Source: Rhabdophis nuchalis
Taxonomy: Eukaryota > Chordata > Lepidosauria > Squamata > Natricidae
Assembly: GCA_039707465.1 (NCBI GenBank)
Contig: CM077658.1
Span: 16,821,574-16,885,573, forward strand
DNA length: 64,000 bases
Reading direction: 5' to 3'
Under the pieces are notes generated by a model. The model was not told where the DNA came from and did not search any database. It worked only from the letters and a program-made list of their open reading frames with translations. The position numbers and the translations under genes were made by a program. Below, one piece after another: positions 10,238-20,639 of this stretch (the first letter of the stretch is position 1; the number at the start of each line of letters is the position of its first letter).

Positions 10238-13105
10238 ATGTACATGAACCATACAAGTGGCAAAGAAATAGGGGCAAAGAGAACCATAGTCAGGCATAAC
10301 ACAGGTTTCGTAGACAGAAAACACGGGGTCAATCAAAATGGACTCAAATGTCTATACACCAATGCACAGAGTATGAGGAATAAACAGGGTGAATTAGAAA
10401 TTCAAGTAAATGAGGGCAGATACGATATTGTTGCCATTACAGAAACTTGGTGGGATGAAACCCACAAATGGAACATACAGCTAGAAGGATTTAAATTATT
10501 TAAAAGAAATAGACCAAATAAAAGAGGAGGTGGAGTTGCACTATATATAAGAAATAATTACATCTCTACAGAAATAGAGCACAACAATGATGAGAACTAT
10601 CTTGAATGTATTTGGGTCAATATTAAAGGTTGGGGGGGGAATGATATTGTCATAGGTCTATACTACAGGCCACCCAACCAAGCAGAGGAAGTGGATGTAC
10701 TTTTTGCTAACCAGCTAACTAAGGTATGTAGGAAGCACACTGCAATAGTAATGGGAGATTTTAACTACCCTGACATCAATTGGGAAACAAACTCTGCACC
10801 AAGTGGAAGATCCAACAGGTTCCTAACAAACCTAGCAGACAACTTTGTTTCCCAAAAGGTAGAGAAGGGAACAAGGGGATCAGCAATATTGGACTTAATT
10901 CTCACTAACAGAGAGGAAATGATAGAAGGTGTAGAAGCTACAGGAACTTTGGGGGCAAGCGATCATGAAATACTGGAATTCAACATTATGCAAACAAAAG
11001 TAGTTGAACAAAGTCAAACTAGAGTCTTAGACTTCAAGAGAGCTAATTTCAACAAACTCAGAGAGAGCTTGGGAAGGATTCCATGGATGAGAATCCTCAA
11101 GGGGAAAACAACTCAAGAAGCTTGGGAAATTTTGAAAAATGAGATTATAAAAGCCCAGTCCAGCGCAATACCAATGAAGAAGAAAAATAACAGTTCCCAA
11201 AAGAAACCAGCATGGCTGCATAAAGAACTCTCTGACAAATTGAAAGACAAAAAGGATAAATATAAAAAGTGGAAAAAGGGGGACATAACCAAGGCAAAAT
11301 ATCAGCAAATAGCCCGAGCCTGTAAAGATGAAGTGAGGAAAGCTAAGGCTCACAATGAAGAAAGGCTTGCCAAAAAAGTAAAAAATAACAAAAAAAGCTT
11401 CTTCCAACATGTTAAAAATAAGAAAAAAGTTAAGGAAACAATTGGTCCACTGCTGGGAGAAAATGGCAAGAAGATGATAAGCAACAGGGAGAAAGCAGAA
11501 CTATTTAACTCTTTCTTTGCATCTGTCTTTACACAAAGGGATAAAACAGTCCAATCAATCAAAAACAGCACCACAAATATCAGATTAGGAACACAAGTTG
11601 AAATAGAGAAGAAAATGGTAAGTGAGCACCTGTCTGCCCTGGACGAGTTCAAATCACCAGGACCGGATGGATTACACCCCAGGGTTCTGAAGGAACTGGC
11701 AGACGAGATCTCAGAACCACTGAACTATATCTTTCAGAGATCCTGGAGCACCGGGGAACTGCCAGAAGACTGGAAAAGAGCAGATGTGGTTCCCATCTTC
11801 AAAAAAGGAAAAAAAACAGATCCAGGAAACTATAGACCCATCAGCCTGACCTCAATACCAGGAAAGATTCTGGAAAAGATAATTAAACAACAAATAAGTG
11901 AACACCTAGAAGCAAACAAAGTAATAGCCAAAAGCCAACATGGGTTTGTCAAAAACAGATCATGCCAGACGAATCTAATTGCATTCTTTGACAAAGTAAC
12001 AAAATCAGTGGACCAGAGGAATGCTGTTGATATAATTTACCTGGACTTCAGTAAGGCATTTGATAAAGTAGACCATAACCTACTATTAGATAAAGTAGAA
12101 AATTGTGGGTTAGACAGCACCACCACCAAATGGATTCGTAACTGGCTGACCAACCGCACTCAACGTGTAGTCCTCAATGGAACTGCATCTACATGGAAGG
12201 AAGTATGCAGTGGAGTCCCCCAAGGCTCTGTTTTAGGCCCAGTACTCTTTAACATCTTCATCAACGATTTGGATGAGGGGATAAATGGGGAACTCATCAA
12301 ATTCGCAGACGACACCAAGCTGGCAGGAATAGCCAACACTCCAGAAGATAGGCTTAAGATACAGAAGGATCTAGACAAACTTGAACATTGGGCACTCTCT
12401 AATAAAATGAAATTCAATTGTGAAAAAAGTAAGGTCCTACATATAGGCAAGAAAAACCAAATGCACAAGTACAGTATAGGTGGTACCTTGCTCAATAGTA
12501 GCAACTGTGAGAGGGATCTCGGAATCCTAGTGGACAACCATTTAAATATGAGCCAGCAGTGTGCAGCAGCTGCCAAAAAAGCCAACACAGTTCTAGGCTG
12601 CATCAACAGAGGGATAGAATCTAGATCGCGTGAAGTGTTAATGCCACTGTATAGTGCCTTGGTAAGGCCACACTTGGAATACTGCATACAGTTTTGGTCG
12701 CCACGATGTAGAAAAGACGTGGAGACTCTGGAAAGAGTGCAAAGAAGAGCAACCAAGATGATTAGAGGACTGGAGACTAAGACATATGAAGAACGGCTGC
12801 AGGAACTGGGTATGTCTAGTTTGATGAAGAGAAGGACCAGGGGAGACATGATAGCAGTGTTCCGATACCTCAGAGGGTGCCACAAAGAAGAGGGAGTCAA
12901 ACTTTTCTCCAAGACACCTGGGGGCAGGACAAGGAGCAATGGGTGGAAACTAACCAAGGAGAGAAGCAACTTAGAACTAAGGAGAAATTTCCTAACAGTA
13001 AGAACAATTAACCTCTGGAACAGCTTGCCTCCAGCAGTTGTGAATGCCCCAACCCTGGAAGTCTTTAAAAAGATGTTAGACAGCCATTTGTCTGAAATGG
13101 TATAA
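10238..13105 (+). CDS. CR1 ORF2: AP-type endonuclease plus reverse transcriptase
   Basis: A 955-codon frame with no stop or frameshift. Residues about 37-250 are an exonuclease/endonuclease/phosphatase-type endonuclease with N42 in YTNAQS, E69 in ITETWWD, D174 in MGDFNYPD and S241-D242-H243 in ASDHE. The reverse transcriptase follows: motif A LDFSKAFD with Asp603, GVPQGSVLG near 659-667, and FADD at 689-692 as the catalytic aspartate pair. The C-terminus has RPHLEYCIQFWSP and WNSLPPAVV. The protein would nick target DNA and prime reverse transcription of its own RNA. Length is close to other vertebrate CR1 ORF2 proteins. The ATG at 10238 lies 36 codons before the endonuclease fold and is plausible but unproven. 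All key residues being present suggests competence; the missing ORF1 argues against autonomous movement of this copy. Confidence 0.92.
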   Translation: MYMNHTSGKEIGAKRTIVRHNTGFVDRKHGVNQNGLKCLYTNAQSMRNKQGELEIQVNEGRYDIVAITETWWDETHKWNIQLEGFKLFKRNRPNKRGGGVALYIRNNYISTEIEHNNDENYLECIWVNIKGWGGNDIVIGLYYRPPNQAEEVDVLFANQLTKVCRKHTAIVMGDFNYPDINWETNSAPSGRSNRFLTNLADNFVSQKVEKGTRGSAILDLILTNREEMIEGVEATGTLGASDHEILEFNIMQTKVVEQSQTRVLDFKRANFNKLRESLGRIPWMRILKGKTTQEAWEILKNEIIKAQSSAIPMKKKNNSSQKKPAWLHKELSDKLKDKKDKYKKWKKGDITKAKYQQIARACKDEVRKAKAHNEERLAKKVKNNKKSFFQHVKNKKKVKETIGPLLGENGKKMISNREKAELFNSFFASVFTQRDKTVQSIKNSTTNIRLGTQVEIEKKMVSEHLSALDEFKSPGPDGLHPRVLKELADEISEPLNYIFQRSWSTGELPEDWKRADVVPIFKKGKKTDPGNYRPISLTSIPGKILEKIIKQQISEHLEANKVIAKSQHGFVKNRSCQTNLIAFFDKVTKSVDQRNAVDIIYLDFSKAFDKVDHNLLLDKVENCGLDSTTTKWIRNWLTNRTQRVVLNGTASTWKEVCSGVPQGSVLGPVLFNIFINDLDEGINGELIKFADDTKLAGIANTPEDRLKIQKDLDKLEHWALSNKMKFNCEKSKVLHIGKKNQMHKYSIGGTLLNSSNCERDLGILVDNHLNMSQQCAAAAKKANTVLGCINRGIESRSREVLMPLYSALVRPHLEYCIQFWSPRCRKDVETLERVQRRATKMIRGLETKTYEERLQELGMSSLMKRRTRGDMIAVFRYLRGCHKEEGVKLFSKTPGGRTRSNGWKLTKERSNLELRRNFLTVRTINLWNSLPPAVVNAPTLEVFKKMLDSHLSEMV

Positions 13106-13190
13106 GATTCCTGCCCATGCAGGGGGTTGGACTAGAAGACCTACAAGGTCCCTTCCAACTCTGCTATTGTATTGTATTGTATTGTATTGT
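10238..13190 (+). mobile_element. CR1 LINE with intact ORF2 and 3' UTR
   Basis: The element comprises a complete ORF2 (10238-13105), a short 3' UTR with the CR1 signature TTGGACTAGAAGACC and CCCTTCCAACTC, and a tail of tandem ATTGT from about 13165 to 13190. I see no ORF1 upstream, so the copy is probably 5'-truncated just before or within the ORF1-ORF2 boundary. CR1 elements commonly lack clear target duplications and none is seen. Low decay implies a relatively young insertion. Confidence 0.93.
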
Positions 13191-13224
13191 ATATGTTGTC
13201 TGTTGTGGCACTTCCTTTCAGTTG

Positions 13225-13390
13225 TCAATGTAACTGTTCCATAGCGTACTATGGGTTCACCTAATGACAGTGTTTGCTTAACAACAGCTGCTTAAAGATA
13301 AGAAATTTGGGTCGGTCATGTGACCGGCTTGTTTTACAACCGTGATGAGGCGGAGGCAAGGTCCATTATGGTCAGAATTTGAGAGCCATC
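13225..13390. mobile_element. Old DNA-transposon-like fragment after the CR1
   Basis: GTTTGCTTAACAACAGCTGC and GTCATGTGACCGGC are phrases of the GTAGTCC-type family. It may be the far side of the element seen at 9930-10160. Boundaries are weak. Confidence 0.35.
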
Positions 13391-13441
13391 TAGGTAACCA
13401 AATGACTTCTCTAGAAAGATGAAGTAACAGTCACCTTAGTA

Positions 13442-13814
13442 CCATGATGGCGAACCTATGGCATACGTGCCAGAAGTGGCACACAGAGCCATCTCTCTGG
13501 GCACGCATTGCCCGTTGCTCTTTCAGGTTCTGGTGCACTGGCCAGCTGGTCTTCATGCGCACGGGAGCACTAGAAACTGGAAGAGAAGCATGCTGGTACC
13601 AGGCAGCTGCTCTTCCGGTTTCTAGTATGCATGCATGTGCAAAGACCACCTGGTTGGTGCGCGTGTGCATGCTGGAAACTGGAAGATCATCTTTCTGGCG
13701 TGCACCGTGTGTACCGGGAAGCTGCTCTTCCACTTTCCAGCACACAGGTGTGCGCGCATGTGTGCACGCGCTCCCATTTTGGCACTTGGGGCCAAAAAGG
13801 TTCACCAACACTGG
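13442..13814. mobile_element. Non-autonomous hAT transposon (ATGGCGAACC ends)
   Basis: Begins CCATGATGGCGAACCTATGG and ends AAAAAGGTTCACCAACACTG, giving terminal inverted repeats of CAGTG(A/T)TGG-GAACC form. Near-duplicate flanks CCTTAGTA (13434-13441) and CCTAGTAT (13815-13822) suggest an aged 8-bp duplication. The interior has repeated copies of TAGAAACTGGAAGA-like sequence in both orientations. Frames on both strands here have no protein likeness. The ends resemble the OposCharlie-type hAT group from memory. Confidence 0.72.
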
Positions 13815-13822
13815 CCTAGTAT

Positions 13823-14280
13823 CTTGTACTTTAAGTACTATTTCCAACCCCCCCTCCCCAGAGTACAGAGTATCCATTTTTACCGAACCATAAGACAATA
13901 GTGGTTTTTGGAGGTGTTTCCCCAGCCCGCCAATCCTGTTTTAATGAGTTTGGATAAAGGGGTTAAGGTATAGGAGCAATGGGGAAATAAGGCCACCCAT
14001 TTATTCATGCTTGTACGCTTTCAGTCTAATTTAATTGTGCAAATGGAGCCAATTGATTTTCACATTTAATTAATTATGAATTATTGGAGGCAATCCAGCT
14101 GAAGGGAAAAAAAAAGTCAAGAGGAGGTCAGGAGGAGCAGAAAACTTTAGCTGATGTCATCTTGCTCACCAAATGAAGCCTGTCTTGCCATCTATGTATA
14201 TCTAGATGACCTTCCTTCGGAGCACAAGGAAGGAGTGGAGTAGATAGCAAGCAACCATGATGGAAAATGGTGACACTGCC
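13823..14280. other. Single-copy stretch with a homeodomain-site-like segment
   Basis: No gene. Around 14020-14100 there is a dense run of TAATT/ATTAAT cores together with GCAAAT, an appearance often seen in conserved noncoding elements; conservation itself cannot be seen here. Confidence 0.4.
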
Positions 14281-14800
14281 TTTATTTTTTATTTATTTAT
14301 TTTCTCACTATCCAAAGAGACTCTGGGAGGCTTACCATGTAGTTAAACTGATAAATATAAATACAATGATAAATTAGGGGGAAACAAACGGTTGAAAATT
14401 CGAAGACTTAAATAGGGACTAAAAACCCAAGGGCTCAAACGATGCCTTCTCTATCACTGCACCAGCCATCTCCAGCCTTGAGTGCTCCCACTGGGGCCCC
14501 AAATCCCCACTGGCAGAGCCTTTAAGGTCCTTCGGAAGGCCAGAAATTGGGGCAGATTTCACCCTCCAGTAGCCAGATGTTTCAAAGGGTGGGGGCCACA
14601 GCAGAAAAGGCTCTTGTCCTAGACTCTTCCAAATGAAATTCCTTAGCTGATGGCATCCAAAACAGGTCTCTTCTGTCAGAAGAGTGGGGCAGGCCAATTT
14701 CACTGGGTCCAGATGGTTTTCACAGATCACCTCAACCCATGGCATAAAAGGCTTTAAAGGTAATAACCAACATCTTATGGTCTTGCATCCACCCATCCCT
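14281..14800 (-). mobile_element. Old L2-related LINE 3' end
   Basis: On minus the block reads CATAAGATGTTGGTTATTACC then CTTTAAAGCC, parallel to the L2 coding stretch for [13 protein letters not shown] near 41.45 kb. It continues to a 3' end with an A/T tail (TTTATTTATTTATT on +). It is heavily decayed. Confidence 0.6.
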
Positions 14801-14816
14801 TGCATCTTGGAACTTA

Positions 14817-15088
14817 GACAGAGTTGGAAGGGACCTTGGAGGTCTTCTAGTCCAACCCCCTGCTTAGGCAGGAAACTCTACACCACTTCAGACAAATGGA
14901 TATCCAACATCTTCTTGAAAACGTCCCCTGTTGGAGCATTCACGACTTCTGGAGGCAAGTTGTTCCACTAATTAATTGTTCTCAATATCAGGAAATTTCT
15001 TTTTAGTTCTAAGTTGCTTCTCTCCTTGATTAGTTTCCACCAATTGCTTCTTGTCCTACCCTCAGGTATTTCGGAGAATGGCATCTGA
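14817..15088 (-). mobile_element. CR1 LINE 3' end, 5'-truncated
   Basis: + strand AGAGTTGGAAGGGACCTTGG, then GTCTTCTAGTCCAACCCCCT, are the reversed CR1 3' UTR, followed by the reversed C-terminal coding remnant. No intact frame. Confidence 0.87.
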
Positions 15089-15123
15089 TGGCATTTTCAC
15101 AACAAGATCATCATGAACATAAC

Positions 15124-15362
15124 AGGGACCCTGGTGGGGCAGTATTTAGATTGCATTATTGCAGGCAAACTCTGCCCACTGTTAGGAGTTTGATATTGAC
15201 TGGCTCAAGGTTGACTCTTCCTTCTATCCTTCCAAGGTTGATAAAAATGAGGGCCCAGCTTGTTGAGGGCAATATTCAAATAATGCTTCTACATTGTAAA
15301 CCACCCGGAGAGGATTGTAAATTGCTATGAGAAGGCTACTTCTATTGCTATTGCTATTATTT
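15124..15362 (+). repeat. tRNA-headed SINE, GCTATT-tail family
   Basis: Diverged head (GACCCTGGTGGGGCAGTATT, then GGAGTTTGATATTGACTGGC), body with AAAATGAGGGCCCAGCTTG, and tail TCTATTGCTATTGCTATT. Same order as the cleaner copy at 63087-63326. Confidence 0.8.
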
Positions 15363-16019
15363 GCCATTCCTTTCTCCTGTGTTGGGTAGCCATGCAAGAA
15401 GACACAACTTTTGTTGAATGGAAGGCCACATTCTTCTTTGTACAGCAGAGAAAAACTCTTTGCATGGCAAACTTAAGAAGAAATAAACTACTGTATTACC
15501 TACAAGCAAAAAGTCCATGGATGGTTAGAGACTGCAATTTTAGTTGTGAAGGTGATTTTAATGGGAAACAAAATCCCAATCACATTAATTCAAAATACCT
15601 GAACTTTCAAAACTTGTTCTGTTGGAATAGCCTCCCAGCTAAGAATAGAAAATAATCCACTTGGCAATTTTGGGTACTATTGCCTGCTTTATGCGTAGAC
15701 AGATGATTCTGGATATCTTGGGGGATTATGGTAAATATGTTTTGAGAACAGAGGAAGTCATTTAAATATATAAATCTCAAAACATATTCAGGCTTTGGGG
15801 AGAGCTTCCCTTAAGCACAGCTCCTTAGGAGACCTCGGGAGAACTTAAAAGATGGTGCAATGGCTCCTCTGATTAAAAGAAAGCAACCGTTTTTACATGT
15901 AGCACCTCTGAAAATTGTCCCTTCGGATTTATAAAATCTACTAGAGCACTTGAACTGATCTGCTGGCAGGTTTGCTCAGGGCCAATGTGCAATGTAGCAA
16001 TTCTGCCAATACATTTAAA
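15363..16019. other. Single-copy stretch, no gene seen
   Basis: No repeat family or exon recognised. Confidence 0.4.
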
Positions 16020-16262
16020 ATAGAATGGAATGGAATGGAATGGAATGGAGTGGAGTGGAATGAGATGAGATAGGATAGGATAGGATAGTTCTGAATAGAA
16101 AGGATGGATGGATAATGGAATGGAATAGAATGGAATAGAATAGAATAGAATAGATAGATGGAAGGTTGGATGAAGAATGGAATGGAATAGAATAGAATAG
16201 AATAAGATTTAGAATAGAAAGGACGGATGGATGGATGGATGGATGGATAATGGAATGGAAGG
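16020..16262. repeat. GGAAT/AATAG/GGAT compound microsatellite
   Basis: Interspersed runs of GGAATGGAAT, AGAATAGAAT, GGATAGGATA and GGATGGATGG. It joins directly to the LINE 3' end on its right, whose tail is the likely seed. Confidence 0.9.
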
Positions 16263-16650
16263 GAAGGGAACAGAATGGAATTCTTCATTGACCAAGTGTG
16301 ATTGGACACACAAGGAATTTGTCTCTGGTGCATAAGCTCTCAGTGTACATACAAGTAACAAGTGATAAATCATGATCATAGTTATGATAAAATACATTCA
16401 TCATAAATCATAAGATACAACTTAGTCATAGGATACTAAATAAGAAATCAACAAGACATACTAGGAAATTGAATAAAGCCATATAAATCATAAGATGCAA
16501 GCAGCGAGTTATAGTCGTAAGGAGATAGGTAATAGGAAAGATGAGGAGAATAATAGAAATACAGCCTTACTAGATAGCTTGACAGTGTTGTGGGAATTAG
16601 CAGAGTGATGGTATGGGGTGGAGGGAAAACTGTCCTTGTCCTTTGCTGGT
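16263..16650 (-). mobile_element. CR1/L3-like LINE 3' end attached to the microsatellite
   Basis: ATTCTTCATTGACCAAGTGT, then GATTGGACACACAAGGAATT and GCTCTCAGTGTACATAC, form the reversed 3' end of a snake CR1/L3-type repeat that I recognise from memory as carrying an AATAG tail. The right portion is decayed. Orientation puts the tail at the microsatellite side. Confidence 0.6.
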
Positions 16651-16988
16651 TGAAAATAATGAGAATTGTAGCCAATTAGCCAATTGTAGCCTCAAGATCA
16701 GAGAAGGTTAACTAAGAATGGTCTGTCTTCAACACATTAAATTTTCATGACGAAAGAGAGAAAAACAAGACATGAGGTTTGCAAGAGGACAATGCTGGGA
16801 CTTAAACGTGGAATCCAAGCCTTCCTAATAAGCTGCTCTATTCTTCAGAATTATTTTGGGCATATTTGCTGAGATTTGCAACTGCAGAAGGTCACCCTAC
16901 AGATTACAGGAAGCCGATATGTTCGTGGTAAGGTGTAATGTATCCATAAAGCTCAACCTAATGAATTTGAAGGCCCTTTGTGGTTGTA

Positions 16989-17884
16989 CAGGTAGTCTGT
17001 CATGCCTCCATCAGAGCCTGAATCTGAGAGGGGAAGATGAGCTGGAACCTGAGAGATTGAGGGGGCAGATTTGTTTGCTTCAGAGGAAAATGGGGAAGGA
17101 AAGGGCCAGTCAGGCCAAGGCTTTTCAGGATTAGGACAGCTTGTAGACAGGGAGGAACAGGGGCAGGATAAACATGAGAGGCAGAGCAATGACCACCCCT
17201 TCCTGATCCGAGAGCACGGAGAGTGGAGAGAAGGCGAGAACAGTGCAGACTGAGCAGGCTACTCAGGAGAAGAGTGCCCCACCCATCTTCACAAGGCACA
17301 CACAAGGCACATTCAAGGCACACAAGGAGAGGCTGTGGGGAGGGGCATTTGTCGGGAACAAACTCTGAGTTTCTGAAGTGTTGAGTGCTTCAACTTCCCA
17401 AAGTCCTTGCATTCTTTTAATAACCTGGCTCCTTTGCTTCCTGAACTCCTTGATTTGACCTGCTGGATTTATTGCTGTGCAGACTTGGGGTACACTGAGC
17501 TGGACTCTTTGCATCCAGAAGTTGCTTGAGGGGTGTGTATGGGTTTGATATAACTTTGCCCTGGAACTGGCCAGAAATGTGGGAATGTTTGGGGAAATTT
17601 GCAGCAATAAAGGGACAGTTTGAACTGCCAGCTGTTTGTGTTATCTCTGTGCTGTGCCCCAGGTCAACACATAGTCCTTGTTTAGCAACCACAGTCGTGA
17701 CTGGCAAATTCAGCTGTTAAGCAAAGTGGCCACTGAGTGAAACCGTCCCTGTGTTTATGATCTTCAGCTTTCCTTTGCATTCCAGCCCTGTGAAGCTTAT
17801 AAATACAGATGGTGGCTGCACTTCATCACCATTGTAATTGTGAATGGGCATTAAATGAGGCAGTCACTGTATGAAAACTGCCTG
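16989..17884. mobile_element. TA-flanked DNA transposon (GTAGTCC family) split by a solo LTR
   Basis: The left end TACAGGTAGTC at 16987-16997 and the right end ACTGCCTGTA (to 17886) match the termini of the unit at 8819-9158. The body resumes at 17672 as TAGTCCTTGTTTAGCAACC. The LTR inside is therefore younger. No coding capacity. Confidence 0.75.
16998..17671 (+). mobile_element. Solo LTR (674 bp), 5-bp target duplication
   Basis: Begins TGTCATGCCTCC and ends GTCAACACA, with exact TAGTC on both sides (16993-16997 and 17672-17676). An AATAAA polyadenylation signal lies at about 17606. No internal gag-pol sequence adjoins, so this is a solo LTR left by LTR-LTR recombination. TG…CA ends and a 5-bp duplication fit Gypsy-like elements or some endogenous retroviruses. 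Short frames inside are spurious. Confidence 0.8.
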
Positions 17885-17886
17885 TA

Positions 17887-18300
17887 ATGATAATCTCCAC
17901 ACCCTACTAATTCGAGACATTTGTTGATATTAGTTTTCAGTGCAAATCAAGGCTCTTTCCTGTAATTGCTGTTGAAGCAAAGAAAGGAACATTCTAGGCA
18001 CATCTTGAATGTTCAGCTGTCACGGTGGGGAGGGGAGGTTTTTTTTAATCTTGGGGAGAGATAAGGCAAAGGCAGCGTTAATGCAAATAGCAACTGTAAG
18101 AAATAATGCAGCAAAATCACGGTAGACATATTCAATACCCATATAGATGAAGGCTGTGCAGAGATCTAGATTGGAAAAATAAATGTGATTTACAGTCCAT
18201 GTAGCATTCAACACCTTGAATCAAATGTGCCTTTTTCTAAATTCATGCAGCCACTGCTTAGGATCGCTAAGCAGCTTTAAGGTATACCCAACAGGTGCGA
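17887..18300. other. Single-copy stretch, no gene seen
   Basis: No repeat or exon recognised. GTGCAAATCAAGGC around 17942 resembles an octamer-like site, but with no support. Confidence 0.4.
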
Positions 18301-18308
18301 CCTGCAGC

Positions 18309-18596
18309 CAGTGGTGGGATTCAGGGGCCGCGTGGAGGGTCTGAAAGGGCAAAAATTTGGGCCTTCCAGAAGTCCAAAAACGGGCCTGTTTCAGCTTCTG
18401 GGCGATCTCTGGAGCCTGGGGGAGTCTATTTTCTCCCTCTAGAAGCTCAGGGAAAGCCTCCGGAGCCTGGGGAGGGTGAAAACACCACCCACCCCACCAT
18501 AGTGCAGGAGGCTGAGTAGGCCACACCCACCATGGCTACGCCCACCCAGCAACTGGGCAGAGAACCGGTTGCTAACATTTTAGAATCCCATCACTG
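18309..18596 (+). mobile_element. Non-autonomous hAT transposon, GGTGG-end family
   Basis: Starts CAGTGGTGGGATTCAGGGG and ends AGAATCCCATCACTG, clear terminal inverted repeats. CTGCAG recurs immediately outside both ends, consistent with an 8-bp duplication blurred by one change. The interior, including GAGAACCGGTTGC, differs from the 7563 copy, so it is a different subfamily. Confidence 0.78.
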
Positions 18597-18604
18597 CTGC
18601 AGAC

Positions 18605-19777
18605 CCTCATGTGCTGAATCTCATTTTCTCCTTCAGGTCCAGATTTTTCCACAGCTCTGGGACTGTTGTCTTTCCTGCATGGGTTCCACATTCTGGACTT
18701 TAAAAAAAAACATGGGAGAAAGAAGAACTAAGACCAGGAAGAGGAAAAGTTCTCAGGAAGGACTTGCCAATGTTCTTGAGAGTTTCCGTGTGGAAAAATG
18801 ATAACCGAAATTGCTTTTGTTTATCGTTGACAAATAGAACGGGGAGAGGCTGGATGCTATTCAACGAACGAGATGATTTCTTGCGTTCATCAATATGCAG
18901 TCTCTCTGGGTGACCTGAAGTGACATTTTGGGATCCTGAGAATAGTTTTCCCTTTTAAAAGCTTTTTGTCCTCAGGCAGAGTTAATTCTGATCACGAAGA
19001 CAATGCTGCTCCATGCTACAAGTGCGTTAGCCAGAGGATCGCTGCTGATCACGGATGGTCATGTAATTGCTGCAGTGACATACGTTGAGTTCCCTTCTCT
19101 GGCCTGAGCATGTGGCTCATTGAACACTTGCCATCTGTCTGCCTTGCTTGCCATTCACTTCTAATGTGCCTCCCAGGTAATGTCTACTCTTAAGAAAGCC
19201 CCACTGAACGTCTCCAAATATTTATTTCCAAAATAAATGGTCGGCTGCCTCTTTCTTCGTTTCCTTTAAAGCTCAGTAGTAGCTGTCATAACCATGGGTG
19301 GAGGGGGCATTTGGGAGCACAAGAGTGCTGGAGGTGTGAACGTTGTGGGAAAATGGAAGAGTATGGACACTTAACGGGAACCAGAGGTGCCAAACTGAGC
19401 CATCTTCCTGCCTTCAAGGACACTGGCCCTAGGAAAGGAACTAACCTCTGTGCCAGAAGTGCTGGGTTCCAAAAACATTGGAACAGGACTTGATTGGATT
19501 ACTCGCCCAGGGTGGAAGGTTATGGACATTGGGGATTGCTTTCAATATATGATTTTCCTTTACCTTTTCTAGGTATAGGATTGGATCACCAGAATTTGCC
19601 AGACGTTACAAAGCAGGCATTGCAATAATTTATTTAAAGGAGTATTATGAACCAGCCAATTAATTTTCCACCCTGAACGATAAAAGGGCAGCCTTCTCCT
19701 TTTGTTCTTTAAAAGCAGAGTTTTGGAAGCCCTGGGGATGTGCTTGACATGACCCACAAATCAGTTTCCTCATCCAC
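18605..19777. other. Single-copy stretch, no gene seen
   Basis: Moderate GC content; no repeat family or exon recognised despite several short open frames. Confidence 0.4.

Positions 19778-19873
<96 letters not shown>
19778..19873. repeat. AAT trinucleotide microsatellite
   Basis: About 32 copies of AAT, adjoining the reversed L2 3' end. It is the expanded L2 tail. The poly-isoleucine frame across it is an artefact. Confidence 0.95.
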
Positions 19874-19874
<1 letters not shown>

Positions 19875-20495
19875 TCTTTATTTATATACCGCCTCCTCTC
19901 CCCAAAGGGACTCGGAGCGGTGCACAGGGAAAATTAAAAATACTAATATAAAATACATAAATAGATAAATAAAATACGAATTAAACCAAATTATCCCTGC
20001 GCTAAAATCACCCTATCTTAAAATACACTAAAATCCCCTAAAACCCTATTAAAAGACGGGAGACTAACCTAGGCTGGCCAAGCGAAAAAAGTGTGTTTTT
20101 AATTTTTGACGGAAGGAGCAGAGGTCCGTGGTTGTTCTGATCTCGGGGGGAAGGTCGTTCCAGAGGGCCGGGCCCGCCACAGAGAAGGCCCTTCCCCTGG
20201 GCGTCGCCCGCTGGCATTGCCTAGTGGACGGCACCCGGAGAAGTCCCTCTCTGTGGGAGCGAATCGGCCGCAGGGATGTATGGGGCAGGATCCGATCCCA
20301 CAGGGTCCCGTGCCATGGAGCGCTTTAAAGATGGTAACTAACACCTTGAAGCGCACCCGAAAGATGACAGGCAGCCAGTGCAGCTCGCGCAAGAGCGGTG
20401 TTATGTGGGTAAACCTTGAGGTTCCCATTATTGCTCGCGCGGCTGCATTCTGGACAAGCTGAAGTCTTCAGGTGCACCTCAAGGGGAGCCCCATG
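19874..20495 (-). mobile_element. L2-type LINE 3' fragment
   Basis: Reverse complement of the L2 C-terminal coding region and 3' UTR: + strand reads TATACCGCCTCCTCTCC then CGGAGCGGTGCACAGGG, then the reversed coding segment for [13 protein letters not shown] shadows and [18 protein letters not shown] in the true frame. Truncated at CCCCATG near 20495. Confidence 0.9.
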
Positions 20496-20639
20496 CATGC
20501 AAGCTAACTCTTGAGACTAAAGGGAAGACCTTTGCCAAGATAAAATGAATTAAACCTTGTACAATCATTCAGATTGTCTTCCTCCTTCCCCCTCCATTCA
20601 AAGTAATGGCAACAATAATTGTTGTTGTTGACTAGTACA

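Noticed and set aside
12160..12969. Long minus-strand frame of 269 codons
   Set aside because: It lies wholly antisense to the CR1 reverse transcriptase and has no protein-family features; it is a shadow of that gene.
13431..13898. Overlapping 149-155-codon frames on both strands
   Set aside because: They fall in a non-autonomous hAT element with internal repeats; the cysteine/histidine richness comes from TGCAC-type repeats, not a zinc-finger pattern.
16020..16262. Possible CRISPR-like or satellite array
   Set aside because: Units are 4-5 bases with no spacers; a compound microsatellite in a vertebrate genome.
19740..19937. Poly-isoleucine membrane-like frame
   Set aside because: Translation of the AAT microsatellite at the L2 tail.
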